Of a stretch of 64,000 bases of DNA, positions 53,524-64,000 are shown piece by piece. Within the stretch, counting starts at the first letter, position 1; the number at the start of each line of letters is the position of its first letter. The notes under the pieces were generated by a model, which did not search any database, had not been told where the DNA came from, and worked only from the letters and a program-made list of their open reading frames with translations. Source of the stretch: Gnetum montanum (taxonomy: Eukaryota > Streptophyta > Gnetopsida > Gnetales > Gnetaceae); NCBI GenBank assembly GCA_015680685.1, contig MNCI01014292.1, forward strand, positions 255,763-319,762. The letters are read 5' to 3'. A program made the translations under genes and the position numbers.

Positions 53524-55869
53524 TGTAATGTCCGAAAACATTGATGGCTGGAACACTGAGAGGTTACCAGACATATAGCCTAACCCCAGATCTATGCGAG
53601 GGTCGTGTTGGAGAAAATAGAAATGGGGCACCCTAAATGGTCTAGTCAATCAGATAGGGACTTACACGGTGTACAATAACCTTTTGTGAATGGTGGTTTT
53701 AAAATGTTACGTGTGGAGATTAAGGCAAAAAAAACCATAGCACACAAAATAGTAAAAGCATAACAGAGTATATAGTCGAGCAATAAACATGAATTGATAC
53801 ACAATGATGCAAAACATAGTGAAATGAAATGAAATAAGCTTAAGTGAGAGAATGCACTATCCTAAGATCAGGGGATTTGATCTTTGTTTGGCTGAAAAGG
53901 TGTACAAGTTGTGTGCAGTACTGGATAGGCACAGGTTACAATGTAACAGTATGGTCATAGCCCCTAAACTGCTACCAGTGGCCTGCTAACCAGAGTTGAT
54001 GAATGGGTGCTTGGTGGGCTAAGAGAGATCTGGGAAGTGCTACTGCTGGGGTTTTTTGTTCCTCAACCTTCTTCTTGTCAGCCTCCTTGCCAAAGCTAAT
54101 CACCACAAAGCTAAATGCCAAAATGCCAATCTCCAATCGCAAGAAAGTCAAGTCAAAAAGCTAACCTTCAAAAGCCAACCCATTGAACGTTGTTCGTTAG
54201 GGTATTTATAGAGCCAAGAGTGGGAGAGACACGTGGTTTGGATGCCATATGTCCTAGGTCCCAAATGGTGCAAATTGTGAATGTGCCATACTGGCGTGTA
54301 GTGCTATGCTAGTGTTACGCTAGATGTGAAACCTACTAAGCTGTGACCATACCGTTCAAATTTCATGTGCCAAAATCTAGGGGACTACCATGTTTTTTGC
54401 CAAAAATGCTAACAAATGCAAAGTGGAGCCTATGCTCTAGGAATACATCTTCCTTGCTCTTGCAAGCAAGGTCAAGCATAGGGACAACTTTGGGAATCAA
54501 TAGGGGGTGCAAAAATAAAGCAAATTGCTGATGTTGTCTGTTGAGGAGATGTCGGAGTAGAAATGATCATCACCAACAAGTTCTAGAGCTACTGGAGATG
54601 TTTTGATGCTTCTTTGCAAGTGTTACACTATCTATGCTACTCAGTGTAGCGAAGTAGTGTGAATGCCCATACACTACGTTGTGCTACGCTATGTAGTGTA
54701 GCAGCTAGTTTTGAGACAAATCTTGCTTGAAAATCGAAAATACCCCTCTGAGGCCTAGCTAGGCAAGTAACTTTAGTAATTGGCAATCTTTCTTTCGATG
54801 TTGAAAGGTCCTAGGACTTGCAAATTTCATCCTTTGAACACTTTTGGGATTTGTGTCCTTGTTATGCTATGCTATGTTGTGCAGTGTAGCATAGCGTAGC
54901 AGCCAATGTGACATGAATCCTTGCTTGGTTTGTAATACCTTGTCAAGAAACTTTGCTTGGGACCTGAGGGCAAAGTAGGATAGGTGGTCTTGGAGCTCGA
55001 AGCATGGCCAAGTGCAAACCTTTTGCTAGGGCAACTTGATAGAGGACCTTTGTGCATTCTGACCTTGCTACAGTATGCTATGATGTGTAGCGTAGCACCT
55101 AGTTTGTCCTAAATTTTAACTCACTTTGCAACCATTTTGTCATGGGATGTTAATCATGTCCTGGAGTGGTAGTAGAACAAGAACTTTTGATGGTCTAGGC
55201 ATGGGCAATTATGTTTACTTCATCAAAGAAATCTAAGAGGAAGTATTGCCACATTAGAACCCTGCTACGCTGTGTAACGTAGCACAACACAACATTCATA
55301 TGGAAATGATTTCAATGAAATCTACCACATTTTTCTATGTCATGTCAATCATGCTTCAAGGATGAAGTGGAGAAGGTATCCTAGAGGGTGAAATCATTTT
55401 CAACTGCGTCTTTGGTACCTGATCAAGCTCCACATGGCCTGCTACATTGTGCAGCGTAGCATAGTGTAGCAGGTCTCACAATTACAAAACTTGCTAAACT
55501 ATTTAGTCCATCCTAAACACTTTCAGCAACTCCTAGCATGGTCCCTAGGGTAGACTGTTAACTGGGTCATGTGTCAAGCTGGGAGAGCTAGAGAGTAGAA
55601 AGTCTATTAGCCCAAGAGATAGAAAATTTTCCAAACTATTTGGTCAACCCCTAGTGCCTCTTTTGTGTAAACTAGCCTTATGGCTAGGTGCTGCGTTGAC
55701 TGTGTTGTAGAGGGTGGTAGGCAGGCTAGGAAGCAGCTTCATAGGCATTAGGATTTCTGGGGTGCCATGTTGTTTGCGTGGTCTAGCGTGATACCGTGCT
55801 TACAAAGATCCTTGGCCAAATTTTAGGATTGCACTAAATCATCAGAGTTCCAAAATTGATGGTGTTTCA
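53524..55869 (-). repeat. 5' LTR of element D2
   Basis: TGTAATGTCCG...GGTGTTTCA, 2346 bases. The minus-strand TATA box is TATAAATA (54203-54210). Upstream of it, from about 54640 to 55465, six clusters of TGCTACGCTA/TAGTGTAGCA palindromes occur (for example 54681-54703, 54862-54902, 55436-55465), alternating with copies of a 150-200 base unit containing CTTGC...GAAA and 'AAACTT' words. The extra length compared with D1 comes from this repeated part. Confidence 0.82.
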
Positions 55870-55925
55870 ACCACATCATTCTAGCAGCAGGCTATACCTC
55901 CCTTTTTTGTAAAGTTTTTTGATAG
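55870..55925. other. 56-base flank between elements D2 and E
   Basis: The oldest visible host sequence of the right side. Starts with ACCAC, the possible right target duplication of D2, and ends with GATAG, the possible left duplication of E. It is too short to identify. Confidence 0.6.
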
Positions 55926-56883
55926 TGATGAGAGTGGTTACTCTAGCGGCTACTCTAGCAGTTATTTTAATTATTAGAGCAGTTACTCTAACAGTTACTC
56001 TAGCAGTTATTCTAATTATTAGAGTGGTTACTCTAGCAGTTACTCTAATTATTAGAGTGGTTACTCTAGTGGTTATGCTAGCAGTTGTTCTAACTATTAG
56101 AGTGGTTACTCTAGCAATTTCTTTAGTAGTTATTCTAATTATTAGAGTAGTTGCTCCCAAGTCCATAAATATAGTGCCCAAGTGCACAATTGGGGAGAAG
56201 TCTTTTATCAGTCAAGTAGCAAAACTCTTGTAGTTTGTTTGAAAGTTAGAGTATTTTCCAAATGCCCGTAGCAGGAGGTCTAAGTGTGGACAAATCTTTA
56301 TTTGAGCATTGTGTACCTGAGCACTTGAGATTTGTTTTCTTACACATTTATTTTATTTTATTTTCTTATGCATTTATTTTATTTTATTTTATTTTATGCA
56401 CTTTACATTTCTGTTATTAGCACAGCAATTCATTTTGATCAATTAAGAAAATCATTAAATTACATAAGCACGATCACTTCGAGCATGCGTGTAATGCTTG
56501 GTAACCCAAAAACAATTAGCGTTTGGTAATCCCAATAGTGTTGCACTAGCTTAGGATGTGTATGACAAGTTGGAATGGATGCTGGTGTTAGGATTAGTTA
56601 GAACTTAGTTAATGAGTAGTTAAGTTAAATTAGTCACTTAGTTACCTCTCTCCTACCCTACTAGCATAGGACATAAAAACACAAAAGCTATAAAAATCAT
56701 ATGCCTCAAGCTCACTTAACCATACAATTGTGACATACAGGTAAGCTTGGGAAGACAACGATCAACCAACCTGTCCTTATTCCACAAGGGTGCATAAGCA
56801 CTTAGTCTTTGGAATTCAACTAGATCGTGCATGAAACGCTCGTATTCGTATGGTTGAGTGTAGGGGTACCTCGTCGCTCATCA
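55926..56883 (+). repeat. 5' LTR of element E
   Basis: TGATGAGAGTGG...CGCTCATCA. The first 230 bases are an array (55930-56150) of AGTTACTCTAGCAGTTATTC and the palindrome ACTCTAAT-T-ATTAGAGT (perfect near 56035-56060 and several variants). A TATA-like ATAAATATA is at 56165-56173. The R/U5 text (TAGAGTATTTTCCAAATGCC, GGTAACCCAAAAACAATTAG) is shared with family 2. Confidence 0.88.
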
Positions 56884-56884
56884 T

Positions 56885-56904
56885 TGGCATCGTTGCCAAG
56901 GACT
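56885..56904 (+). other. Primer-binding site of element E
   Basis: TTGGCATCGTTGCCAAGGAC follows the LTR and is close to the tRNA-Asp-type site TGGCGCCGTTGCCGGGGA. Confidence 0.75.
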
Positions 56905-57019
56905 TAGTTGTTTGTGCGCTAACTAGAACATAGGAAATCATTCACATCATTGGAACAAACCCTTAGGGTTGATTGAAAAAATAATAAACAAGAATACATT
57001 GCACACTAAATAGACAAGT

Positions 57020-59402
57020 ATGTCTCCTTCTTCGTATGAAAGTGCCTCATCGTTTAAATTTGAAATAGGAAACAATCGGTGGCATAATACACATGACGTT
57101 GATCCACCAATCCTTCAACAAGTTTAAGTGGTATATATTCATCCCGATGAGTATATACTAGACTTTACCTTTATCCTCCATCAAAATGAACAACTGCATT
57201 GGCAAGACTTAGAGGGTAACATAGTGTTACCTCCCAATCATTCAGTCCCAAGGATGCTTCTTCGTGCTCTCACACGAATTGGCGTGTCGCACTTACACAT
57301 AGAAGATGTTGTGTAAGACAATGAATCAAGAGAATACTATTCCACAGAGGTACAACGTTAAAGGGACTTGCAACAAGAGAGACATCATAAGTATTTGAAG
57401 GGTAAGTGGTCCTAGGATGCCCCACATATCTTAAGCAAAAATGAGGATGGTGAACCTACCTCAGGCAGTCGCCCACATAACGATGTTTCTCCCCTTGACT
57501 ATGGCCAAGGGGTTTGAAAAAGGAACACGAACTCATGATAAAGCTAGACATTCTGATTGCAATCGTGATTGTGGCTGAGACCGCAAAAGAGAAGGTAGCA
57601 GACACCGTCATGCTGAAAGTTCTCTTCTTCTTCACCTTCATTATCTCCTTCATCTTCTCCTTCAATACCTGGATGTGGTCATAAAGAAAAAGACCATGGG
57701 AATAAAAGTAGAAAAAGTGGAATTCATAAACAAGACAACCAGGAAAGGGGACGAGGGCACTCTAGAGAGTCACAACATAGAAGAAGGGAGAGTAGGAAAA
57801 AATGTAGGCATCATAGATGCCATGGAAGAGATGATCATGATGAACCCCTACTCACTACTCAAAGTATGTTAGGCATAACTAAGGCTGTTAGAATTCCAAC
57901 AAGGCACCAAAAAGATAGCAGGATCAAGAGATTAGATATGAATAACATCCCACGATTTGAAGGGGAAGACAACGTTGATCCTCAAAATCATTTACAAGCA
58001 TTCCATGATGCGTGTGCCTTACAGGACATAGAGAACCAATGGAAAAAACATAAGTTGTTCCCATGAACATTAGTTAAAAAAAGCGATAAGCTGGTACTAG
58101 TCTTTAGAACTAAAATCCATTCATAGGTGGAGTACTATGTTGGAACTATTTAATGATAAGTACCAAATGTACTCTTGAGTGTCTAACTTGCGAAAGAAAA
58201 TTCAAGGCTGGAAACAAGAAGGACATGAACCCTTGGATGCTACCATGGGCCAATACTATGCACTATTACATCGTTGTCTTGGCCATGGTTATTTGAAAAG
58301 GGATCAACTTTTCCATCTCATGGATGGGCTTAGGCATGGAATGAGAAGAACCCTTGGGACTTATGCCCAAGGGATATCATTCGAGCTTAGGTCCCATCAA
58401 ATTCAAAGACTATTGGAGCAAGTTGCTAAGGAAGAAGGTGAGCTACGGAAGAGAGAAAGTGCAAAAGAGTATAATCAAGATACTTCCCTTCAGAAGAGGG
58501 GAGTAAAATTTTGTGAGGATGAAGAAGAGTTGCCATTTGAAGAGATGGTGAATAGGAAAAGTTTGCCTATCCAAAAGATGACATCAAAAGTTTCGACAAA
58601 GGTAGACCAAATGTGGGATTCCCTAGACAATAGATTTTAAACTATTCTTAAAATAGTAGAGGAGTTTAGAGAGTAAGGTAGTGAGAAAAGAAAAAAAAAA
58701 GAGGCTAAACATGCACGTAACAAGGGTAAGGGTAAAGTTTCCATCATTGAAGAGGTTGTGGATTCAGAAACAGACAATGATAGTGGATGTGAGATATGTC
58801 AATATGACCATCCTAAAGGATGTTTCCCTGTAATCTCACATCTGTAGGAGTCTAGGGTGTATGCACTCAACCCATGATTAAACAAAAGGAAAACACCCCA
58901 AAGGTTACCTTATCCTCAAGGTAACCCATGGCAGTTCCACCAACCTTTAACATATTATTCGAGTGGAACTCCACCACAACCAATTGAGCAATATCAACAA
59001 TGGCAGTACCCACAATCATGGAGATTGCCACCACCAAAAAAATAGTATCCTTATGGGCAACCTGACGAATATGGATATTATGTGCAACAACCAATCTCCC
59101 CATGTGACTCTACTGGTCATCTCACTCCTCAACCTCACTACCAAGCCCATGAGTATTATGGGACTCCCTCTTCTAGAGGTGATATTCTACAAGCATATCA
59201 TCCTTCTAATCTGACCACATCTCTTCCACCAATAGCTCCACTACCACCTGCTCCCACGATGCAAGGTGAAATCCCTACCCAACCACAACAACCTAACGCC
59301 AGGAGGGCTGTTAACTCTCAACCTACTATTGGTTCCAACAACTACATGAAGAAAAGACTTTTCTTTACAACCAAGAATCCAACCAAGCCCTTGCAATCAT
59401 AA
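57020..59402 (+). pseudogene. Element E gag
   Basis: ATG 57020 (MSPSSYESASSFKFEIGNNRW); one TAA; then VVYIHPDEYILDFTFILHQNEQLHW. The gag core spans 57920-58640: NNIPRFEGEDNVDPQNHLQAFHDACALQDIENQWK, a damaged piece, then GWKQEGHEPLDATMGQYYALLHRCLGHGY and RTLGTYAQGISFELRSHQIQRLLEQVAKEEGELRKRE. CEICQYDHPKGC near 58790 is the zinc-knuckle-like motif. The C-terminal tail (58960-59402) is rich in Gln/Pro/Asn. Several stops, mainly where B has CAA or CAG. Confidence 0.85.
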
Positions 59403-62400
59403 GTGCCTTATTCCTTAGAGGCCTCAATATCAATCAAAACTTTGGAGCCCCCTTCAACCCAATCACCACACTCAACACATACAATTATGGTAATACATGC
59501 TATCACCGATTGGATCAAAGTTGGCCTCCTTCCTAGGAAATTCTCTAATCCTGGGAGTTCTTTGATATACTTACAAATTTCTAGAAATGCACTATGCAAG
59601 GCTCTTTTGGATTTAGGTTCTAGTGTCAACTTGATTTCTCAAGAAATGTAGAAGGCCTAGAACCTACCTCCATTGAAAAAGAGTAACATCCATCTAGAGT
59701 TGGCCAACTAGTCTATCACTATCCCATTGGGACTGGTGGAAGATATTGTTACCACTATTTGTGGGTGGTCGTACTCAGCTAACTTCCTAGTGATTCAGGT
59801 AAACAATGGTAAGGGGGACTTCCCAATCATAATGGGAAGAGCATGGCTAAGCACCATCGATGCACACTTAGGAATCCACAATCTTTCCATAGAAATATCA
59901 AAGGAAAATACATTCAGAAAGATTGAAAAGAAGAAAGTTCTATGCATCACATACAGTGACATAGGGTGTAATTGCTTGCAGAGGTCATGGTTTGTGCAAA
60001 GTTTAGCATTTCCTACATGCAATCAGTGTGCACAAGTGATCAACATAAAAAGATGCCTATATGCAATAGCCACACAACAGGAAGACACCTAGTGGTTGAC
60101 AACTAATTAAGAAAGTAGTTCACTGATATGCATGGAACCAACTAAGGGTTTGAATTATGCTTACATCAATAGCATAGATGCATTAGAGCAAGTCCACTGC
60201 CAACTTCCAAGTCTTAACCTTGAAAATATAAATTGGGGGAAGTTGGAAATCCTTGACAAATTTAAGTAGGAGCCACTCAAGTAGAAACCATTGCCCACTA
60301 GTATGGAATACACATTCCTTAAAAATGAAAAACTAGTAATTATCAATGCTAAGCTTGCTCCTCAATAGAAAGAAGAACTGTTGAAGGTAATAAATAAATG
60401 GTCAGAGGCCTTCGCTTGGTCATATCCCAAATTAATTGGAATAGATCCTAGGATATGCCAACATAGAATTTACACTGACACCACCATGAAGCCTCGAAGA
60501 CAATAGCAAAGATAATTGAACCCTAAGCTGAACCAAGTAGTTAAGGAAGAAATCAAACAACTTCTCAAGGTTGGGTTCATATATCCCATTGCTAATAGGA
60601 AATGGGTTAACCCCTTAGTTATTGTGCCTAAAAAGGGAGGCAAATGGAGGATGTGCATAGATTTTAGGCTACTAAATATCACAACATTCAAAGATCACTT
60701 TCCATTTCCATTTGTTGACCAAGTCTTAGACACCATCATAGGGCACCACTATTATAGTTTTCTTGATGGATATAGTAGATATAACCAAATACAAATAGCC
60801 CTAGAAGACCAAGCCAAGACTATATTCACCAGTCCTTGGGGAATGTTTGCATACAAAAAGATGATGTTTGGCTTGTGCAATTCCCCTGCAACATTTCAAC
60901 AACTAGTTATAAGTATATTCCAATAGAAAATAGGGAATGGCATGGAGGTCTTTATGGATGAATTCTCCACTTATGGAGTAAACTTTGATCAAGCCTTGGA
61001 CTGGTTGGAGTAAGTGTTAAAAATATGTGTAGAAACCAATTTGAGGCTCAACTGGTAGAAAAGCCATTTGATGGTCTAAGAAGGCATAGTACTAGGGTAC
61101 AAAATCTCACACACAGGGATAGAGGTAGACCCCGAGAAAATGAAAATTATCCAAGGAATTACCTGTCAACTGGAAACTGTCAAAGATATTTGGTCATTCT
61201 TTGGACATATTGGCTACTATAGGAGATTTATTGATAACTTTTTAAAGGTTTCCAAACCATTAGTGGAATTAATGAAAAAGGATGTACCTTTCGAGTGGAC
61301 CAAGGAATGCGAATTAGCTTTCCAAACTCTGAAAGAAAAGATAGTAGAAACACCCATTCTACAAGCTCCTAACTAGTCCAAATCATTCCATATCATGACT
61401 GACACATCCAACTATGCTTTAGAAGTCGTACTGACATAGTTAGATGACCAGAAGTGTCCTTATTACATCCACTATGCAAGTAGAAGTATCGTTGGTGCAC
61501 AACTTAACTACACTACCATAGAGAGAATATGGCTGTAGTGTTTCACTAGAAAAGTTTAGACACTATGTATTGGGATATAAAGTATATATACATATAGATC
61601 ATAGTGCAATCCAGTTCCTCATGAATAAGCCAATGGTAAGCCCTTGTATTATACGATGGCTTGTAATCTTACAAGAGTTCGATTTTACAATGATCGATCG
61701 CAAGGGCACCGAGAATGTAGTTGCTAATTATTTATCTTGGTTGCGATGGGACAATAAAGAGGATGAGTATCTAATTTTTGATCGTTTTCCTAATGAATTC
61801 CTCTTTGCTGGTGTAGTGAATAATCAATCATCCATAGAGAAAAATTGGTACAGTAGCATTCTTACCTATCTCCTCATCAAAAAAACACCACAACAGTTGA
61901 ACCTTAAGAAGAAACAACAGTTTCTTCACCAAGCTAAGTACTTTATGGAGATCAATGGGCAACTTTACAAAGTGTGTCCCAATGGCTTGGTTTGATGGTG
62001 TGTTCCTGATATAGATGAACTGCGAGTTCTCCAAGAAACTCATGAGGGTCCTTGTGGGGGTCATTACACTAGGAGATGAATGACCATCAAGATCCTTCTT
62101 GTAGGATATTATTGGCCTACATTATTTTTGGATGCCCATTATTTTGTCCAATCTTGTGAGCACTGTCAATGTGATGGGGGAATGACTACTAGAATGGAGG
62201 GTCTGCAATGATGGATTCAACCTTCAGAACCCTTCGACATTTGGGGAATTGATTTTATGGGGCCAATTACACCAATGTCCAATGGAAAAGCTTATATTAT
62301 TATTGTTTTTGATTACCTAACAAAATGGGCAGAAGCAGCTGCTGTTAAGGATTGTACATCATCTATAGCTACACGATTTGTTCAACAAAAAATCATAAAT

Positions 62401-63130
62401 AGGTTTGGTGTATTGCATGCACTTATTTTATACAATGGTATGCATTTCACAGGTGCAACTTTTTGAAAATTAATGTAATGCTTAGGGGTTGAACACAAAT
62501 TTACAACACCATACCACCCCCAAGCAAATGGTCAAGCTGAAGTCACCAATAGGGAGATTACAAAAATATTGACAAGAACTATTAGTAAGTTTAGGCGAGA
62601 ATAGAGCACTAAACTGAATTATGCTCTTTGGGCACCCTGCTCCACATGAAAATGCCCTACAGGATACTTCATGATGAGTTAGTGTATGGTAAATTACCAA
62701 TGCTTCCCATTCAAACTGAGCTCCATACACTATCCATGGCATGTGACCTCAACCTTGACCTTGACCTAGCACAGAAACAATGGTTAGTAACCCTTAATTT
62801 TCTAGATAAAAATCGAGTAGCTACCCTGTCATCTAATGAATTACACAAGGCATTTAATAAGAAACATCATGACCTAAGGATTAGGAAAGCTAAATATCAA
62901 CTGGAAGATAAGGTTCTCTACTGGAATCCCACACATGTGCCATAATGTACTAAATTTTAAACACTATGGGAAGGACCTTATATTATTTATGCAACTTTTC
63001 CTTTAGGGGCCATGAAAATATACAAACCTGAGAGCCTAGACAAGAAATTGTTTGTCAACGTGCAACAAACCAAACCTTTTCATGAGCTTAGAATAGCCAG
63101 TACACATGCTACCTCTGATAGTGGACAACC
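59403..63130 (+). pseudogene. Element E pol: protease, RT, RNase H, integrase
   Basis: The protease (59500-59870) reads CKALLDLGSSVNLIS: the catalytic D-S-G has become D-L-G. IIMGRAWLSTIDA is kept. The RT is open at 60516-60926 (VKEEIKQLLKVGFIYPI, VPKKGGKWRMCIDFR, FLDGYSRYNQIQIALEDQAKT, FGLCNSPATFQQL); its catalytic box is VFMDEFSTYG where B has VFIDDF, so the second Asp is Glu. RNase H is at 61390-61750 and the integrase at 61995-63130 ([42 protein letters not shown] with Asp replaced by Tyr). At least three catalytic residues are lost, in addition to about fifteen stops. Confidence 0.88.
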
Positions 63131-64000
63131 TTGGTTACTATTTTGGATCTCCTCCTTCCAACTTAGTCATGGGGGAGATGGCCACCTATGCCAACCATTC
63201 TAGGCTCTCAATTCTTTTTGAATTTTTGTTTTACATATTTTTTGTTTTACACATTTTTTCAACTTTTCTTTTTACACCATCGTTCATATTTTTACTATTT
63301 TTTTGATTGCTTGATTTACTTTTATTTGTCATCCAATAAGTGCTCATGATGATGGATTGAATTATATCATATTGATTGCTAATGTTTGATTTTTACCTTT
63401 AAATGCAGATGCTAATATTAAGGTAGGGTTCTTTTGGTAAAACAGGCAATGAGTCCACATCGTCCACTCATCCATACAACTCTATGGTCTCCTTTGGCTT
63501 GGAACTATACAATCCCCTTTTTTAAGTAAACTTGTTAATGAATTGGTGGTTGGGTATTTTTCAAACCAAGGAAAGACTCAAAGGATGAAAAGGGTGTGAC
63601 TTCAAGGGGATTTGATGCATTGGTTCTAACTATTCTCTTAGGTGCTTGGATGCTTTTTCTTGGGTTTTTCACCATTCTGACATTGTTCAAATATTAGGAA
63701 GTTAAGTGAATAAAAATAAGTCTTTTCATGGTGTGGGTCTCATGCATAAAAATCAAAGAGAGAGGGAGAAAAAAAAGGGAAAAAAGTGAGAATTCAAAGC
63801 ACACCCCTTAGACATAATAAAGCAACATGGGCTACAAGCACTGGTTATGGCACTAGAAAGACATGCTACACATGCCTAAAGGTTCACTTTAACTAAGGCC
63901 CTTTCTTGCTTCCTGCTTCTCCATCTCACTCTCCTTGCGATGGTGGTCACTCTTTGTGGAAGCATTCTTGTTGTCTCAAGAGGATGGATTGGCCAAGTGT
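63131..64000 (+). other. Element E post-pol spacer
   Basis: T-rich text (63215-63330), then sequence like 31080-31700 of B (GAGTCCACATCGTCCACTCA, CACACCCCTTAGAC, CTACAAGCACTGGTTATGG). There is no coding sequence. The extra ORF, if present, would begin about 1 kb beyond the window. Confidence 0.75.

Larger units (their letters stand above)
46508..55869 (-). mobile_element. Element D2: 5' part of a Tat-like Ty3/gypsy element with antisense gene
   Basis: Right to left: LTR (53524-55869), primer site, leader, gag (about 52900-50166), a spacer with AGTTTA repeats, and exons of the antisense gene on the plus strand (46560-49314). It is cut at 46508 by element G; the RT, integrase and 3' LTR would lie left of the window. 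The protease is not recognisable: after LAL...HREALVHMLAS (about 49990) the sequence departs from A, so this part seems deleted. More decayed than A. It proves that the antisense gene is a stable part of this family. Confidence 0.85.
55926..64000 (+). mobile_element. Element E: family 2 Ty3/gypsy retrotransposon, truncated by the window edge
   Basis: It has the 5' LTR (55926-56883), primer site (56886), gag (57020 to about 59400), pol (59403 to about 63130) and the first 850 bases of the post-pol spacer. The order and protein text match B throughout. The spacer at 63880-64000 (TTGTCTCAAGAGGATGGATT) matches 2690-2710 of C. Extra ORF and 3' LTR would lie beyond base 64000. Confidence 0.9.

Noticed and set aside
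55919-56233. Hydrophobic ORF looking like a membrane protein (VVTLAVTLIIRVVTL repeats)
   Set aside because: It is a translation of the U3 repeat array of the E LTR; the opposite strand gives an equally repetitive ORF.
1-64000. A single-copy plant gene or a tRNA gene in the window
   Set aside because: Every stretch of more than about 300 bases could be assigned to an element, an LTR or a repeat; no cloverleaf or host protein was recognised by eye.

Overview
The window is plant repeat DNA. I found no host gene, tRNA, rRNA or CRISPR array. Everything recognisable is LTR retrotransposon: Ty3/gypsy elements of two families and one Ty1/copia element, all carrying premature stops and inserted into one another. 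Deep nesting, 13-18 kb elements, introns with plant-type splice sites and stop codons that mostly look like CAG/CAA to TAG/TAA changes suggest a large, heavily methylated plant genome. A gymnosperm would fit, but the species cannot be read from this sequence. There is one 161-base assembly gap (32316-32476) and one single N (46536).

Nesting, outermost first. Element D2 (46508-55869, minus strand) is a Tat/Ogre-like Ty3/gypsy element whose pol side lies beyond the left edge. Inside D2 sits G (43058-46507, minus). A Sirevirus-like Ty1/copia element (38728 to about 41950, plus) appears to cut G. Element C (2685-38722, plus) is inserted in the integrase of the copia element. C in turn carries three insertions: D1 (1-2684, minus, partial), A (5695-23434, minus, complete, target duplication ATGGT) and B (23501-36623, plus, complete, target duplication ACTTG). 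A solo LTR, F (41953-43057, duplication GCATC), lies at the copia/G boundary. A last element, E (55926-64000, plus), runs off the right edge.

Two families explain the gypsy elements. Family 1 (A, D1, D2) has LTRs of 1.1-2.3 kb, a primer site starting TGGYGCTAGAAG, and in A a pol with reverse transcriptase, RNase H and a second archaeal-type RNase H, as in the Tat/Ogre lineage. Between protease and reverse transcriptase, A carries a complete-looking multi-exon gene on the opposite strand, with its own TATA box and seven or eight exons (12522-16908). D2 carries a diverged copy with three introns at the same places. Family 2 (B, C, E, F, G) has TGATGA...TCATCA LTRs, a primer site resembling the tRNA-Asp type, gag-pol in the sense strand, and a long coiled-coil extra ORF after pol, where Athila elements carry their env-like ORF. 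In C this ORF is preceded by a TATA box and a candidate 5'-UTR intron.

The most unusual signals are: (1) the spliced antisense gene inside a retrotransposon, in the position where Ogre elements have an intron; (2) a rule holding for nearly every LTR here, that a family-specific palindrome or inverted repeat, often in many copies, lies just upstream of the LTR TATA box; (3) a possible distant relationship between the antisense gene of family 1 and the sense extra ORF of family 2; and (4) AGTTTA-core tandem arrays that separate the functional modules of element A.
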